64,000 bases of DNA from contig RPFO01000448.1 of assembly GCA_009746045.1 (NCBI GenBank), positions 4,592,391-4,656,390 on the forward strand. Direction: 5' to 3'. This document shows positions 44,825 to 57,536 of the stretch, one piece after another; the first letter of the stretch is position 1, and each line of letters begins with the position of its first letter. The notes under the pieces are model-generated. The model searched no databases and was not told the origin of the DNA. It saw only the letters and a list, made by a program, of their open reading frames with translations. The position numbers and the translations under genes were made by a program. Source of the DNA: Mesostigma viride (taxonomy: Eukaryota > Streptophyta > Mesostigmatophyceae > Mesostigmatales > Mesostigmataceae).

Positions 44825-46890
44825 GGTTACACTTCTATAAAAACCTTAGCGGTCTTAAGTAGCAGGAGGAAAGCGTGCGTACATTTGTTGTTTTCTTGCG
44901 TTAGGTCATCGCCATTGCCTCAATAACTTCTCCATGGATAAAAATGAAGAGAAGGTAGGCAGCATTCGATCGCGGCACTACTGCTACGAGCTCGTAAGAC
45001 CGACTAAGTTTCCATTGTTACTCAGAAAAAGCGCACGACTTCCTGGCATTTCCTCCGTGATAATGGGTCAAAACCAACGGCCAAGTAACAGGTGTCCATG
45101 AGCTGGCGCCATTCTCACGTTGTCAACATCGTTAATTGGCTTTCAGATCCCGCGTCCAAGGCCTGGTCCAAGACACAGGAACGATTATTGGCAGACAGTA
45201 ACTTCTCAGGATAGCACAGGTGATCAGAGGCGTCTATCAATCGGGGTCACGCGTTCCACCTGACCTACTGACGCCTGGACGACGTCGGTCTAACGCGACC
45301 ATCAAAATGTTTCATCTTCGTCACCTTGCCCGTGGGCAATATGGGCAGTTGGCACGTGCATGTGGCATGGCCAAGGTGTCAGGCATATTGGAAATGGCAG
45401 CATTAGGGCCTTGGCCGCGCCGCGCCAGGTGGCGCTAGTTCCCGCGGGAACGTGGCAGCCACAATCTACTGTTGGTGGTGGTGGTGGTGTTCCCACGCCG
45501 CACATGGGCAGCAGACCTCCTGTGCATGAAAACTAGGTGAGACGGTGACACCCCCCCCCCCCGAAAGGAATGCGGGCCTCCCGGTTGGGCGACAGGCGGT
45601 CACCCACAATGCGCCTCTCTGCACGTGTCGTCAGACTTCATGTATTAGATTGTTGGCCCGTTTTGCAAAAGGAGGGCATCCCGGATCCCCATGAAAAACG
45701 TACCGGTGTATTACGGGGCCAGGACGAAGCGCGACGCCAGGGCTCCCCCTAGACATGCCGGCTTTAAACTGCGACTTACTGAAAATGCAGCCCATTCTGT
45801 GGGTTTGTCCTAGGTTGAGTGGGGGTTCTGAGTTTACGTCCGGTTAGTCGGTCCCTCCCAGTCTGCATAACGGGCCTTGTAAAACTTCCCGTAACCTACC
45901 GTCCAATGTAGACAACGATGAGCTTTTTTTTAAAGCGTTCGTTGTCCTGAGCTGTCAACTCCCGAGCACAGAGCAGCTGATCTACGAGCACGCTTCAGAG
46001 TTTCACGTTTTAAAATCCCTTGCCTCAGAAGCCCGGCCTAGCTGGCGGCCATGATACTAATGGTATGCGCAGGTTGGCTAAAATTGCCGAGGACGGGCCT
46101 GGCGTATTTTTGTGAGTTCAACATGGCGTGGAATGAAGATGGCATCTCTGCATCCGACGGTGCAGACTACTTTCGCATCTTCGCGCATGAGCGCGCAGGC
46201 GCTTGTTCCTGGCGTCCAGGGTTTTGTTACACCGACTGGTTGCTTTCACGCACCAATACTGATGCGGACATCATCTCAAGCTGCGTTGCATCTCAGTCAA
46301 TTGTCTGCATGCATGCACTGATAATGCATTTCGCAATGGACGGCACCCATCAATAGGCTTCATATTACCAAGAGTCATGCAGCCCATCTATCAGGTTAGC
46401 AGTCTGATGGGTGCGCTGTTAGTAGCTAGTCTTCAAGTACCCGGACCTGGGGAATTTCACTTCCAACGCCATGCAACGTTGTACGATCTTCAGGCACTAG
46501 CTAGGCGTTCCTGAGTGCATGGCAGCTGGATCTGGGGCTGCATTCTGAAAAGTTCAGAAGGGTCGAATATAGTTCTAAATACTAGGTCCCAGTCTTGGCT
46601 TTTTTCCCTTTGTCTGTTGTATGCAGTTCATCACGACCATGGCATTCATGACAATTCAGACTTCACCAGTGGAGATAACAAGACCATGCAGAGCCCTTAT
46701 ATGGTAGTTTATTGGCACACTACTACGTATAGTAGTATCGCTCTAATCAAGCGGCCCAGGAATAATGCAAATATAGTCTCGCAATTGCAAAATGACGATG
46801 CATGCCCGCTTGTGCTCTTATCAATCCACCCACTCTGTTAAGTCTGTTTACTAAGCTGTAGTAGGAGTGGCGGTTGCCTGTCCCAAGTCC
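44825..46890. other. Intergenic region between the ING and ubiquitin-enzyme genes
   Basis: Two kilobases without a supported gene. It holds the ING upstream region, a C run at 45,551-45,562, and CCCACGCCGCACATGGGCAG (45,493-45,512), which also occurs at 24,386. Open frames at 46,051-46,356 and 46,515-46,841 have no recognisable protein pattern. Confidence 0.4.
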
Positions 46891-49800
46891 TTAGCTGATA
46901 CCACCCAAAGCAGTCTTCACCTCCGCAAGCGACCCCCTCATCTCCTCTTGCCACTGCGCTCGGCCACCCTTGTTCAACCACCCTTCCAGCTGCCGCACCA
47001 GCTCGTCCCCCACGATTGTATAATGCGCATCCAACACGTCTTGGAAGGGCAGAAGCGAGCTTTGGGCGGGGATAGGCCGCCTTATGGCTGGCAGAAGCGC
47101 GTGACGTATCGTGTTGAGCCGAACGCTCATGTTATAATCCGAGTTCGCCTGGTTGCCCATGTGGGTACCCTTTTGTACTTCATAACTGGGTTCGTTGAAA
47201 TACGGCTCGCTGGTAAAGATGAGGGACTGGATAGACACGAGCACCTGTTGAGTGGTTCACAATCCACAAACAGGCGGCAGGTTGAGGAAGCACTATGCAG
47301 GTCAGTACAACGCAATGCATTTCAAATGGGCTAACGAGTAACGACTCAGGCAATTTCGGATCCATGCATCAACCGTCAAGCTATCCAAGAAACACGTCAG
47401 CACAGTTCTTGTGTGCTCAGTCAGTCAAGTTTAAATTAGCGTGAGGATGGCCCTTCCCAGCTAGCAAGCGCAAACCATAGCACATGGCATACATGGCATT
47501 AGATTTGGCGCACATCTGTCAATGACACGACACGAGAACCTGATTGTAAAAACTGCAGTTTGGAAGAAACTTCACGCCCACCACTATCGTACCTGCTGTA
47601 TTGTGGATAGGCCAGGCATCCAGCCAGGGCCGGACCAGGTACCCAGCAGGGACAGGCAGACCTTGCCGTCCTCGTAGAGGTTCGGGTTGAAGCGCACGTG
47701 GCCTCCCCCCGTGGTCAGAAAGTGGACCTGCGCATGCCACATGGGGCCGAACCGAAACGATTGGTTACTCACAGTTTCAGGAAGGACTGGTTACTCTCGC
47801 TATGTCCGTCTACAACCCTATAGGTTCTAAGTTACCTCACCAATGTTCTTCCTTGCCTAGAAGGCGAACAAAGCCAATCTTAACGGGGATCACAGTCACG
47901 GGCAGGGGCGGTTGTGCCACCGATGAGCCTTGCGGCTGGCCATGGGGTTAATAAAACCAGATCATGGGACTTACTAATTACAGAAACATAGTTAGGCAGT
48001 TGGCATCACGCAAATCAAATCAACGCGCCAGCCTGACACTGTTCAACCACCAGGTATCTACCTCAATGGCACCAATAGCACCGTCGGTCGTGGCATTAGA
48101 ACTAGCATGGCAAGACCTGGATAAATGTTGCACGGGGCAGCCATTAAATATGGCCACTTCTGCCCGATGGGATAGGCCCTGTGGACAGGATAGGAACCTA
48201 TAAACAGGATCCTATCCCTGCCTTAGTCTGCCCCTACCTTGTCGCCCCCCCCCCCCCCTCCCCCCCTCCTTCGTTTGTAAGTACTGCCACCAATACCTTC
48301 TCAAGCATCAACTTTTCCGTACGGCAACAGCTTCTTAATTTCTTCACAAGGATCGGACCGTTACGATTACTATTATTATTATTTTTAAGTGAGACAACTA
48401 TTATTATTACTATTAATCTTGTTAAACTTAGTATATCATTATTATTATTATTTACTATTGCGTCGGATCGATGTGTTCATGGGCCCAGACTGTTCATGCT
48501 GTGTCAGCGCTGACATCCCGCATATCGCCAGCCCTTTCCCGCTTCCCTCAACGCCAGCTCACTGGGAGAGTCTGACAAGTCCTCCCAGCCACGCATTCAC
48601 CCACAACCCACCCGCCATCACCCACGAGCCACCTGCGCCCATCCGCTAGTCGCCCCGCACTTCATCCCAAATCTCCTTCCCTACCTTGGGAGGCGTGTGC
48701 GGGTAGTCGGGCGGCAGGAGTATGTCGAACACGAATGCGCCGCCGCTGTACGGGGTGTCGGGCGCCGGAAGTATGAGTGCTCGGAGGACATCCTGCCGTT
48801 GCTCGTCCGCACGTACAAATATCGATGACTCCACCTCAAGCGGTAGGGATGTGGACAAGGATGACAGCTCCTTGCTGATGTGGAGCGTGCGCTTCCGTGT
48901 ATGCTCTCCCCCTAGGCCCGCTCCGCCCGAATGCGATACCTCGCTGTGGAAATAAAAGAGCCTGCCCCCGCTACCGCCAGGTCCTTTGAGTAATGGTGCA
49001 GAGTCATACTGGTGGGCGTTACGACCAGTGAGGGGGGAGAGCAAAACAAAGCAGGATCCATGCACATGAGAACGAGGAAGCTTCATCAATGGCTGTACAG
49101 AAAAAGGCGTTGCCGCATTTTCCTGATCCAGAAAAGATAAGATGCGGGTGCTTCTAAGGTATTACGGACAGTTTCACGTTCAGTTATTCGTGGTTCTAAG
49201 TAGCTATCAGGATAAGATAAGAAGAGGACGATTCTACTGAGTCATTACAGTCAGAATGATAACTGGATAAGAAGAGCATCATGTGCATCCTATCTTTTAC
49301 ATCGACGCATCGCCTTCATTCCTGATACCTCGTTTGCACCATTACTATGTAAGCACTTTGTGCGGCACAGACGTGCGTCCACAACAACAAACAAACAATA
49401 TATATTCATTGAGAATGATGAATTACGGAGGTGAGATTGGAAACGGGTGAGATTGGAGACAAACGAGCAGGTGAGATTGGAAACAAACAACATATACATT
49501 CTGGTCAAAACAACAATACTTCAGCTCTTCCCAAGTCCAAACCCCAATGCTACCAAGTACGACATTCAACAATTCATTGAAAACGGCATCCCACGGGACC
49601 ATGCTCGAGCATAACCACAGAATCATACTCAAGGCACGCTTGAAACCTGCCACGGTTGCAGTCGCAGGGGTCCCCAAGCATGTGGGAAACACGACCAATA
49701 GGTCTGACAGAGTACTACAGATTAACAAAAAAAAACAGATCGTTGATAAAGCTTAGAAAATGGATTAGCAGCACATGCGTGCGTGCATGCGTGCGTGTGC

Positions 49801-52800
49801 AGGTGGGTGGGAAAATTTCCAAATGTGAAAAAAAATCCACGCAAGCACAGATTCTAATTCCCTCACCACCAGCCGCTGCAGCGTCTTCTTATACTCGGTC
49901 CTGGTGGCCTCGGGCCAGACAAACGGGCCATCACCAGAATGTCGATTGCGAGGACCCTGGGGCACGGTCTCAGCACCAGAGGTGAGTCTCTTGCCATGCC
50001 CGCTCGCGCTCGAGCTGGCACCCTTCGGGTCGCTACTAGTAGTCGTGCCGGAGGCAAGCCTCGCCGCGGAGTAGAGCGCGGACGGGCAGTGGGCGCGCGC
50101 CTCGCGCCACGTCTCCAGGTGGCTCACCAGGGTGTCGTGGGTGCCCTGGCCAAGGGCCGGCGGTGGCGGTGCAGGCGCAGGGTGCATAACCCAGACATGC
50201 AAAGACAGACACAATCGGTATCACATATATGTCAAGCGTGTGCCAGCCAGTGTGCAAGTTACAGCTGGGTCCTAACGACCCCGAATACCTGCGAGTTCGT
50301 TGGATCACCATTCACCAACCTGAAGGCAACGGGGCGCGAGTGCCTGGGCTACACCGAGCAGCTGCCCCTGCCTCGCTAGCCGGCTAGCTTGTACACTTGA
50401 GCCTCCATCGCGCATGCACTACAACACATGTCTACATATCACCTTACGAAGCCGTAGGGCCCCTAGCCACCCAACAACCGAAGGATGAGCTGACCTGTAC
50501 GTAGAAGGCAGGGGGCAGTGTGACAGACGCGAGTGTGACAGAAGCCTGCCGAGAGCTTTATGATACATTGGCAAGGTCCGGTAGGCATTGACGCCCCAAA
50601 CCGTCCAACACCGAATCACAGCTTGGAACATCCCAAGCTTGGACATGAAACCCTGCACAGCACGTAGTCCCTGGCAATCCCTGGCATCCTGTGTACCTTG
50701 ACCTCCAGCGCCAGTATGCTGGCAGCCTCTTCCTCCTCGTCGAGGACCGCATCTTTCTCGTCACTCAAGCGCACGACCACGGATCCATCCGCTCTTTGCC
50801 CGTCTGCCCCCGGCCGCTGCCGGTGGTGCTGCTCCCTCAGATGCACAAACACCGATGCCTGCATCTCCAGACGTGAGAGCCGCGACGCCACCGTGTGGCT
50901 GCTGGCGTCCCCGTCCACGAGAATGACGGGCCTGTCCAGCAGACCAAAGAGCTCTGAGTAGCCGCACAGGGTGCTGCCATCGGAGAGTGTGGCAGGGGTG
51001 GCAGGTGGAAGGGGTAGCGGACGCCCAGGGGTCAGTGGCATCCGAGGACTGCCGACAAATGCGTACTGTTTCTAGCACAGGGTTTAGGACAAGGTTTCTG
51101 ACCTAGGAGATTTGCTCAATCATTTGTGAATCAGCATGGGCTAGATTTGCCAACAACAAACGTAGAAGGTCCTGCGAATCTATCGATGCGCCGGCTATGT
51201 GGTGGTGGGGCAGCGGCCAGCAAGGTGAGGCAAGCGCAGCGGACAAAAAGGGGAGAGTGAAGGAAGAAGAGACAGGGAGGCAGTAAGGGGGGGGGGAGGG
51301 AAAAGGGAGGAAGAAGGGAGGGGGAAGGGAAAACGGAGGGGATGGGAGGGAAAGGGGGGTGAGGGACTTCCATTGCGAATGGCTGTTATTCCGAGGTGGC
51401 ATCTCATAACTCTACAGCCCTGCACCTACGCTCGCACACTCTGGTCGGATGAAATGCACATGCTCACTCCGTCACGCTTACTGCACATGCATTCAGCCTT
51501 CCTCCCTCCTACCGTTGTGCCCCATCCACCCACCCACTCGCTGGGACCCACTCAAAAAATTAGCTACAAGTGGTTTTCCGGCTCGCTCCATGCGCTTGAG
51601 TTCATTTCCACCCGCATGCTGAGCAACGAGCGCATCTCTACTTGCAGGGGTAGCTCATGCGCTCTCAGGTTCCCATACACCAGAACAGCTACATGGGTAT
51701 GTCCTCACTCACCGGGCAAGCTACAGATTCGGCATCAGTCGCTTTAAGATAAATGTATACATATAATTTAAGATAAATATATACAGAACTTATTCCTGAT
51801 GTTGCATGCCAACCTCACCTCCTAACGCTATCACAATCAACATATATAGTAGTAATAATTCAATCGCTGTGGCCCCAACCACTAGGCCCTCACTCGCATG
51901 ATGAGCTACCGGAAGATCCTCAGTCACTGGATCAGCTGCATTGTGCTTCTTGAACACACATGAGATGCAACCAGTGCTTGTCCTCACTCACTCGATTGGC
52001 TGATCCTCACTCACTCGATTGGCTGACCCTCACTCACCGAACAAGCGTCAGCAGCGCACTGTACAGCTGCGCGCGCCGGCCCACATCGCTCATCGAGTCG
52101 TTGCTGAGCAGTACCAGCAGGCAGCGGCCCAGCACGTGGCTGGTACACAGGAACGCGCACATCTGTGTGCGCATGCCGATGCATGCACACCGCGTGATGT
52201 TTGCCAGTGTGTCCATGCAGAGACAATGACGATGCCCATGTCAGCACGGCAGGAATGCTGACTTTGGCCATTGGAACAACCCCTACGCATGACAGGTAAG
52301 CCACGGACCTCCCTTGGGAAGCAAAGCAGCTCTTATTTATGAAAGCAAAGCAGCTCTTAAGTAATCACTCGCGGTCCCTTTGGGAAGCCACCGAGCATTA
52401 ACCCTGGTCCATGTGATGGAACGCCTATGGTACGCTAACCTGGCTGCTATTCTAACCTTGGATGGCATTCACATTGGGACGCCATGCTTGCCATCAACAG
52501 CACCTGAAGGGATGGTCGAAGGATCCAAAGTCCCGGAGACGTTTCAGCGTTTACGGGTGCTCGAGGGAGCCAAGGAACAAGCACGTGCGGGAGCTAAGCA
52601 TTTCAGTTTCACAAGGAAGAACGAACCCGCTACAGATAATTTGTTTTCCAGGGGGGTGGAACTGCAACGCGTCGCGGGCTGCCAGCACGAGCCTACTAAC
52701 CCCACAACATGTCCCATATATCAAGCCTGTATGATCATCCTGCCCGCCCTGAAGCATGGCCACAGTCAATGCTGCCACTCGTAAGAGAGCCTTCCCAGGC

Positions 52801-55800
52801 CTGACGATGAATGATGGGCACAACATATCAAACTTGGCGCGCAGACCTCAAAAGTGTCTTGGAAGGTACCCCTGGCTACAGCTTTGCCACGATGTCTGTA
52901 ACGCCTTAAGGCCAGTTCAGATCTACTGTTTCATCGCATATGTCTGAAAACTGTCTTTTAAAGAATTATGCGATGATCTCTACATTCCTGCTTGCCTAGA
53001 TGCCACGGTCTTTCAACCAGATGCTAACACCATCACTAGATGCTAACGCCGTTGGATATGGACACTCACTGTCCGATCAAGTAGTCAGAGAACGTGTCCT
53101 ACTAAAGGAAACAACCAAGTTATAAAGCTAACTTCCATCACGGGTCACTCACCAACGTACGAAACCGTCCCACACTATCCCAGTTCTTGTAACGAATCAA
53201 GTAATCATGACGCCCGGACAAGCCTCTGCCCTGTATCTCCCTCCTGTACCTCTGTTGTGGTAATAACGGAAACGCCCTTGTCACGCAATCACGAAACCAT
53301 TCCATCTCACCGCAGGATGAAGCGGAAGGCGCTGCACCTCCCTGTCAGCCTCTACCGCTCCCAGTGCGTCCGTCACCGCCCACAGCCCCTGAATAATCCT
53401 GTCATCCGACTCCTTCTCACGCTGCGCCGCCGCGCTCTGCGCCGCCAGCTCGTCCGCCGAGAAGTTAGCATCACTGCCACCAAATCCAGTGCCCGGGTCC
53501 CACCCCGAGTGGGCCCCGTTACTGTGATGCTGCTGGACGGCTTTGCCCTTGGAAGTGCTGGCGCACGCACGTGTGCCACCACCACCACCACCTTGGTATC
53601 CGCTGGTCTGGGGCGTGTGGTGGCAGTCACCCTGCTGCCACCAGGCTTGACACTGCTTCCCCTCTAGGTCTAACACCTTGAGCTCTTGCCCTAAATCCAA
53701 CACCGAGCGAAAGAGGGGCCAGCAGCAGTCCAATTGATCCAACTGGGGCGATGAGGACGGCGTGTTCTTGGGCGACAGGCTCGAAAGGGATGATGTGCCT
53801 GGTTTTATATAACGGGACATGAACCGCTGCTTGACAGCGAGGCACAGCAATGCGTCCACCTGGCCGAGGGGAATCAAGTGGTTTAACGAATTACACGTGT
53901 CGGGCGATGACAGGTGGACGTCGTACAGGAATCCATGTCATGTCAACAGCAACAAGGGAACCAGGTGGGTTGACAGACTAGGTAAATTTGGACAGTGTAG
54001 GAGAGCGACTGGTGGCAGGGAGCAGGATTATGGTGTGATGTAGTTGATGATAAAATGTACTTGGTGGTTGACGAGGTGACCGGGATGCCAAGCTGATATG
54101 ATCCTAGGTACCGTCGATATCTGCCCCTTGAAAAAAGGCCCAACAAAAGTACGCCCCGGCGCACGCATCAGGAAAGTAATAACCCTGGGCACGTATGATA
54201 ATGGAATGCGTACAGCGACCATGGGCATGTACAGCGACCATGGAACACATACAGCGACCATGGGCACGTGCCAACCGTTGCCTGGTACTGCGGACAAAGA
54301 TGAGGGCAAAGGGCATGCCTTGCTGCAAGTGCACCTACCCACTCTCCAGCCCATGTCTCGCGCGCACTATCCCACACATGGGCTGTAGGACCCAGCAATA
54401 TCTTAACACACGGTCAAAAGGAAGCCCCAGATCGCCAGAAACAGCAGATCTGAAGCACCCCTCTATGGCCACTAAACAAAACTATGTGACCAGCCACCGC
54501 AGCCAGACAAGGCTACTTGCGGGACACTCAAGTTGATACTACCAAGGCAAACAAGCAACTTCTACAAAATAACTATAACTTTATCCAAGTCCATTCTCGT
54601 TGAGTAGACAGGGTTGAAGGTTCCTTTACTCTGTGTTGGCACCCACGTGACGCAGTCGCGTGCTTATTAATGAATAAATCCCAAGTCCATGAAAGTCGAA
54701 ACCTCCTTTTCCACAGGACACCCTGGTGTCTGGCCTACATGAATGAAGTGTGATCGATGCCTGGCCACTGGCTAGGTGAGGTCAGAAACGATACTTCTAT
54801 ATCACCTTGGCAACAAATGCAGTACCTCTCTCTTTGTCCGGCCTACCTCGGCCACCCATCCCAAACCAAGCTCTTACCTTGGACCCCCCAACATGAAAAC
54901 CCGCTTGTCCTTTGGCACTCATACCTTGGCCAGCGCATCGGACGGGATGAAGTCCTCCATGTCCTTGCGTGATAGAGGCACCGAGCACTGGCTGCAGACA
55001 ACCGTCACCAGACCCCCGCCGTCGCCGTTGCCTCCGCCCCCGCCCTCGCCCTCGCCCTCGCCCCCACCCCCGCTGGCCCCACTTCCGGAGCCCCCATCAA
55101 GTCCCTGGGCACGTCGAACCACCTCCTCACACTGTCCCGCGAGGAGACTCGGTAGGCAGCCGGCGCACGCCATGTGGCCGCACCTGTCCATCGCGTACTG
55201 CACGTCTACCCGCTGGTGGCAGTGGGGGCACGCCGAGGGGTCGCGGAAACCATCTGCCAGCATCTGCGCCTGGATCTGTGCCTGCATCTGCGCGTCCTGT
55301 GGCTCCAGGTCGGCCGTTGGTGTCTCGCACGCCTCGCAGATGAGCACCGGATAGTAGTTCTGGCACGTGCAAACGCGGCACGTCCACACACGGGGGGCGA
55401 TGCTGGCATTCGAATCGCTGGCAAAGGACGTGGCATTGCCGGCAAAGGAGGTGGAATCGCAGGTGGTGGAGGTGGAACTGCTGGCAGTGGCCATCCTGTG
55501 CGCAGCCATGCCGTTGGGTTTCGTAGCATGGTCCTTACTGGGTGTCCCACATGCGGCACAGAGGGCCTGGTCGGCCACGTTCTCGAGCGTGCAGGCGCCA
55601 CATGTCCAATGGGTGGGGCTGCTGGCAGCATAAATTGTCTCCGAACTAGCATGCGAGGGATTGGAGGGTCCACTTGGTCGTGCCCCGCTGGCAGCGGCAT
55701 ACCTGGCGGTACCACAGCCCGCGCAGAAGGCATGGGTGCCCGCGTTCCCGAAACAGCACACGATGCAGTCCCAAGTCGCTGCAATGGCAGCGTCGTCAGG

Positions 55801-56292
55801 TGTGCAGGGACCATGAGCGGGTTGTGGGTTCCCGCACACGTCACAGGCACGCAAGTAGCCAGCGTTCTCGACCGTGCATGCCTGACAGGTCCACCTCACA
55901 TCGGCCTGGTCGTTGCCAGCGAGAGATGAGGTCCCGACGTGCGGCAGTCGGGTACCAATCACGTCGTGCACATGCGGCCCCGACCGGTCTGTGGGTAACG
56001 AGAGGGCGGCCGCGGACGGGTAATCGCCAAATAAAGCATATGGATCCTTGGCCAACGACTCGTTCTGCCTTGGTGCTCCACAGGCTGCACATTCTGGCCC
56101 GCCTTCGTTTTGCAACGTGCAATTGCGGCAATTCCACGAGTCTAGATCTTGCCCTGCGCGGATTTGAACAGGCCTTGAAGTTCCGCACGCCTCACAGAAA
56201 GTGCCTCCCGCGTTTTCGAACGTGCATGCGCTGCAGTTCCAACAGGGTGGACTTGAGATATCCATGTTGGCAAACCGCTCCACGGCTGACAT
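46891..56292 (-). CDS. Zinc finger-RING-UBC protein: BIRC6-like ubiquitin-conjugating enzyme, 8 exons (1,136 aa)
   Basis: Exons 54925-56292, 53311-53859, 52038-52162, 50697-50973, 49867-50145, 48685-49008, 47593-47727 and 46891-47244 join in phase (3,411 nt). Exon 1 has six RanBP2/NZF-type fingers of the W-x-C-x2-C-x(10)-C-x2-C kind (W at ~18, 53, 134, ~173, ~229, ~301), followed by a RING-HC pattern: [17 protein letters not shown] (~360-435). Exons 3-5 recall the region before the BIRC6 UBC ([20 protein letters not shown]). Exons 6-8 are the UBC domain: [16 protein letters not shown]-like [26 protein letters not shown], then [20 protein letters not shown] with the catalytic Cys at ~998, and [19 protein letters not shown]. 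It should charge ubiquitin on that Cys, with the fingers and RING possibly binding ubiquitin or substrate. No BIR domain is visible. The junction of exons 2 and 3 is the least certain. Confidence 0.83.
48362..48470. repeat. TAT-rich microsatellite
   Basis: Broken (ATT)n/(TTA)n runs in the intron between UBC exons 6 and 7, next to a C-rich run at 48,246-48,270. Confidence 0.8.
51982..52038 (-). repeat. 23-bp tandem repeat overlapping the exon 3 donor
   Basis: Plus-strand CCTCACTCACTCGATTGGCT recurs at 51,982 and 52,005, and the third unit (CCTCACTCACCG, 52,028) is the splice donor of exon 3 of the ubiquitin-enzyme gene. On the minus strand each unit carries GTGAGTGAGG, so three equivalent donor-like sites lie in a row. 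Confidence 0.75.
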
Positions 56293-57536
56293 TTACCAAC
56301 AAAGGTGTGCATACCCACCGCCGACACTAGGCGTGTGATGTGTCGCGCCTTTTTACCTTACTCCCGTCCCGACTACGAAAACGATGGTTCGTTACCGTCC
56401 GGGCTGCCCAATCGCCCGTGGCTGCCGGACATCGCGATCTAATTGGTAACAGCCGCATCTGCATCCACTTTCCATGGGCCCATCAGATAAAACCAAGCCT
56501 TCAACTTTCTTGCAGCGCGCAATCAAGCGCTCGCCAAGATTAAAATTGGTGGGCCAACCTATATTATACCGAACTAAGCTACCGACCAGAAAAAAATTTC
56601 GCAATCGTTGCGTGCTTTACAAATTATTAGGGCTGCCTGGCAACAGGTCACTTCTTAAATTCTTGGGTTTGAAGGGCAGCCTGTACGCCTGTACAGAGGC
56701 AATTTCACCTACTAGAAGGTATGATTCTACTCATTCTAGGGAGCAGAAGACGCAACTTGTTATCGTCGCGGGACCTCGCGAGTCGCGCGGGACCTGCTTA
56801 TTTTTCGCCGGTCGATATTACTCTTGCTGCCACGTGTGCGAAAGAAAGCACGTACTGGCCACTCATTATGCACGGTTAGGGCGGGAAAACTGATGCTGGA
56901 CTTGAAAGTGCCGCGGGCCCTGTCACCAGAAGACTGAGAGAAGCTCTGAGCGAGTGGTTATGTCATGTCATCCTGATTCAGGCTCCCGAGTCCTGAACGT
57001 CCTGACTCCTGACTCCGAGCCCGAAAGGCGAAAGCTGATCAGCTTGGCGGGGGCCGGGGGGTGCCCAGGTGGCGCCAACCGTAATCTCCGGCAGCAGAAG
57101 AAATTACAGCCCTTTGCTGCCACGAGGAATCCATGGACAACTTATAACCGGGCTTTTCTGGACTAGTGGAGTCACCCCGGAGGTGAATGGCCCAAAATTA
57201 CACAAAAGGTCTTGGCGAGTTGCCGATGGGCGTTCCTAGCTTTGCATGAATGCTCATTACTTGCTTGTGTGTAGCACATTGCCTGTCCGGCTTTCCGTCG
57301 TAGGCTTACACGCTGGCATTCATCCGCGAGGAATTGGAGGTTGATGTGTAGCTTAGGACATTTTCAAGCAAACCATGTTGTCTCCCATAGAGGCATAATC
57401 CGATCCTTCTGAATTAGTTTTACTTGAACACGGCACAAACTTTGCGACATCAATGAGCCAGCCTCGCCATAGTGCCGGCTGCTGTCAAGCCGCCGTCCCA
57501 TGAGCGTGCACGTAGTCCCAGTTTGACAATTCCGCA
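56293..57536. promoter_or_regulatory. Divergent spacer between the ubiquitin-enzyme and sialyltransferase-like genes
   Basis: 1.24 kb between two start codons pointing away from each other. No repeats of the families above and no convincing core promoter element were seen. It is a shared promoter region by position only. Confidence 0.4.

Noticed and set aside
55174..55929. 251-codon plus frame and other frames in 54.9-56.3 kb
   Set aside because: They are shadows of the zinc finger exon; the regular Cys pattern appears only in the minus frame 54,925-56,292.
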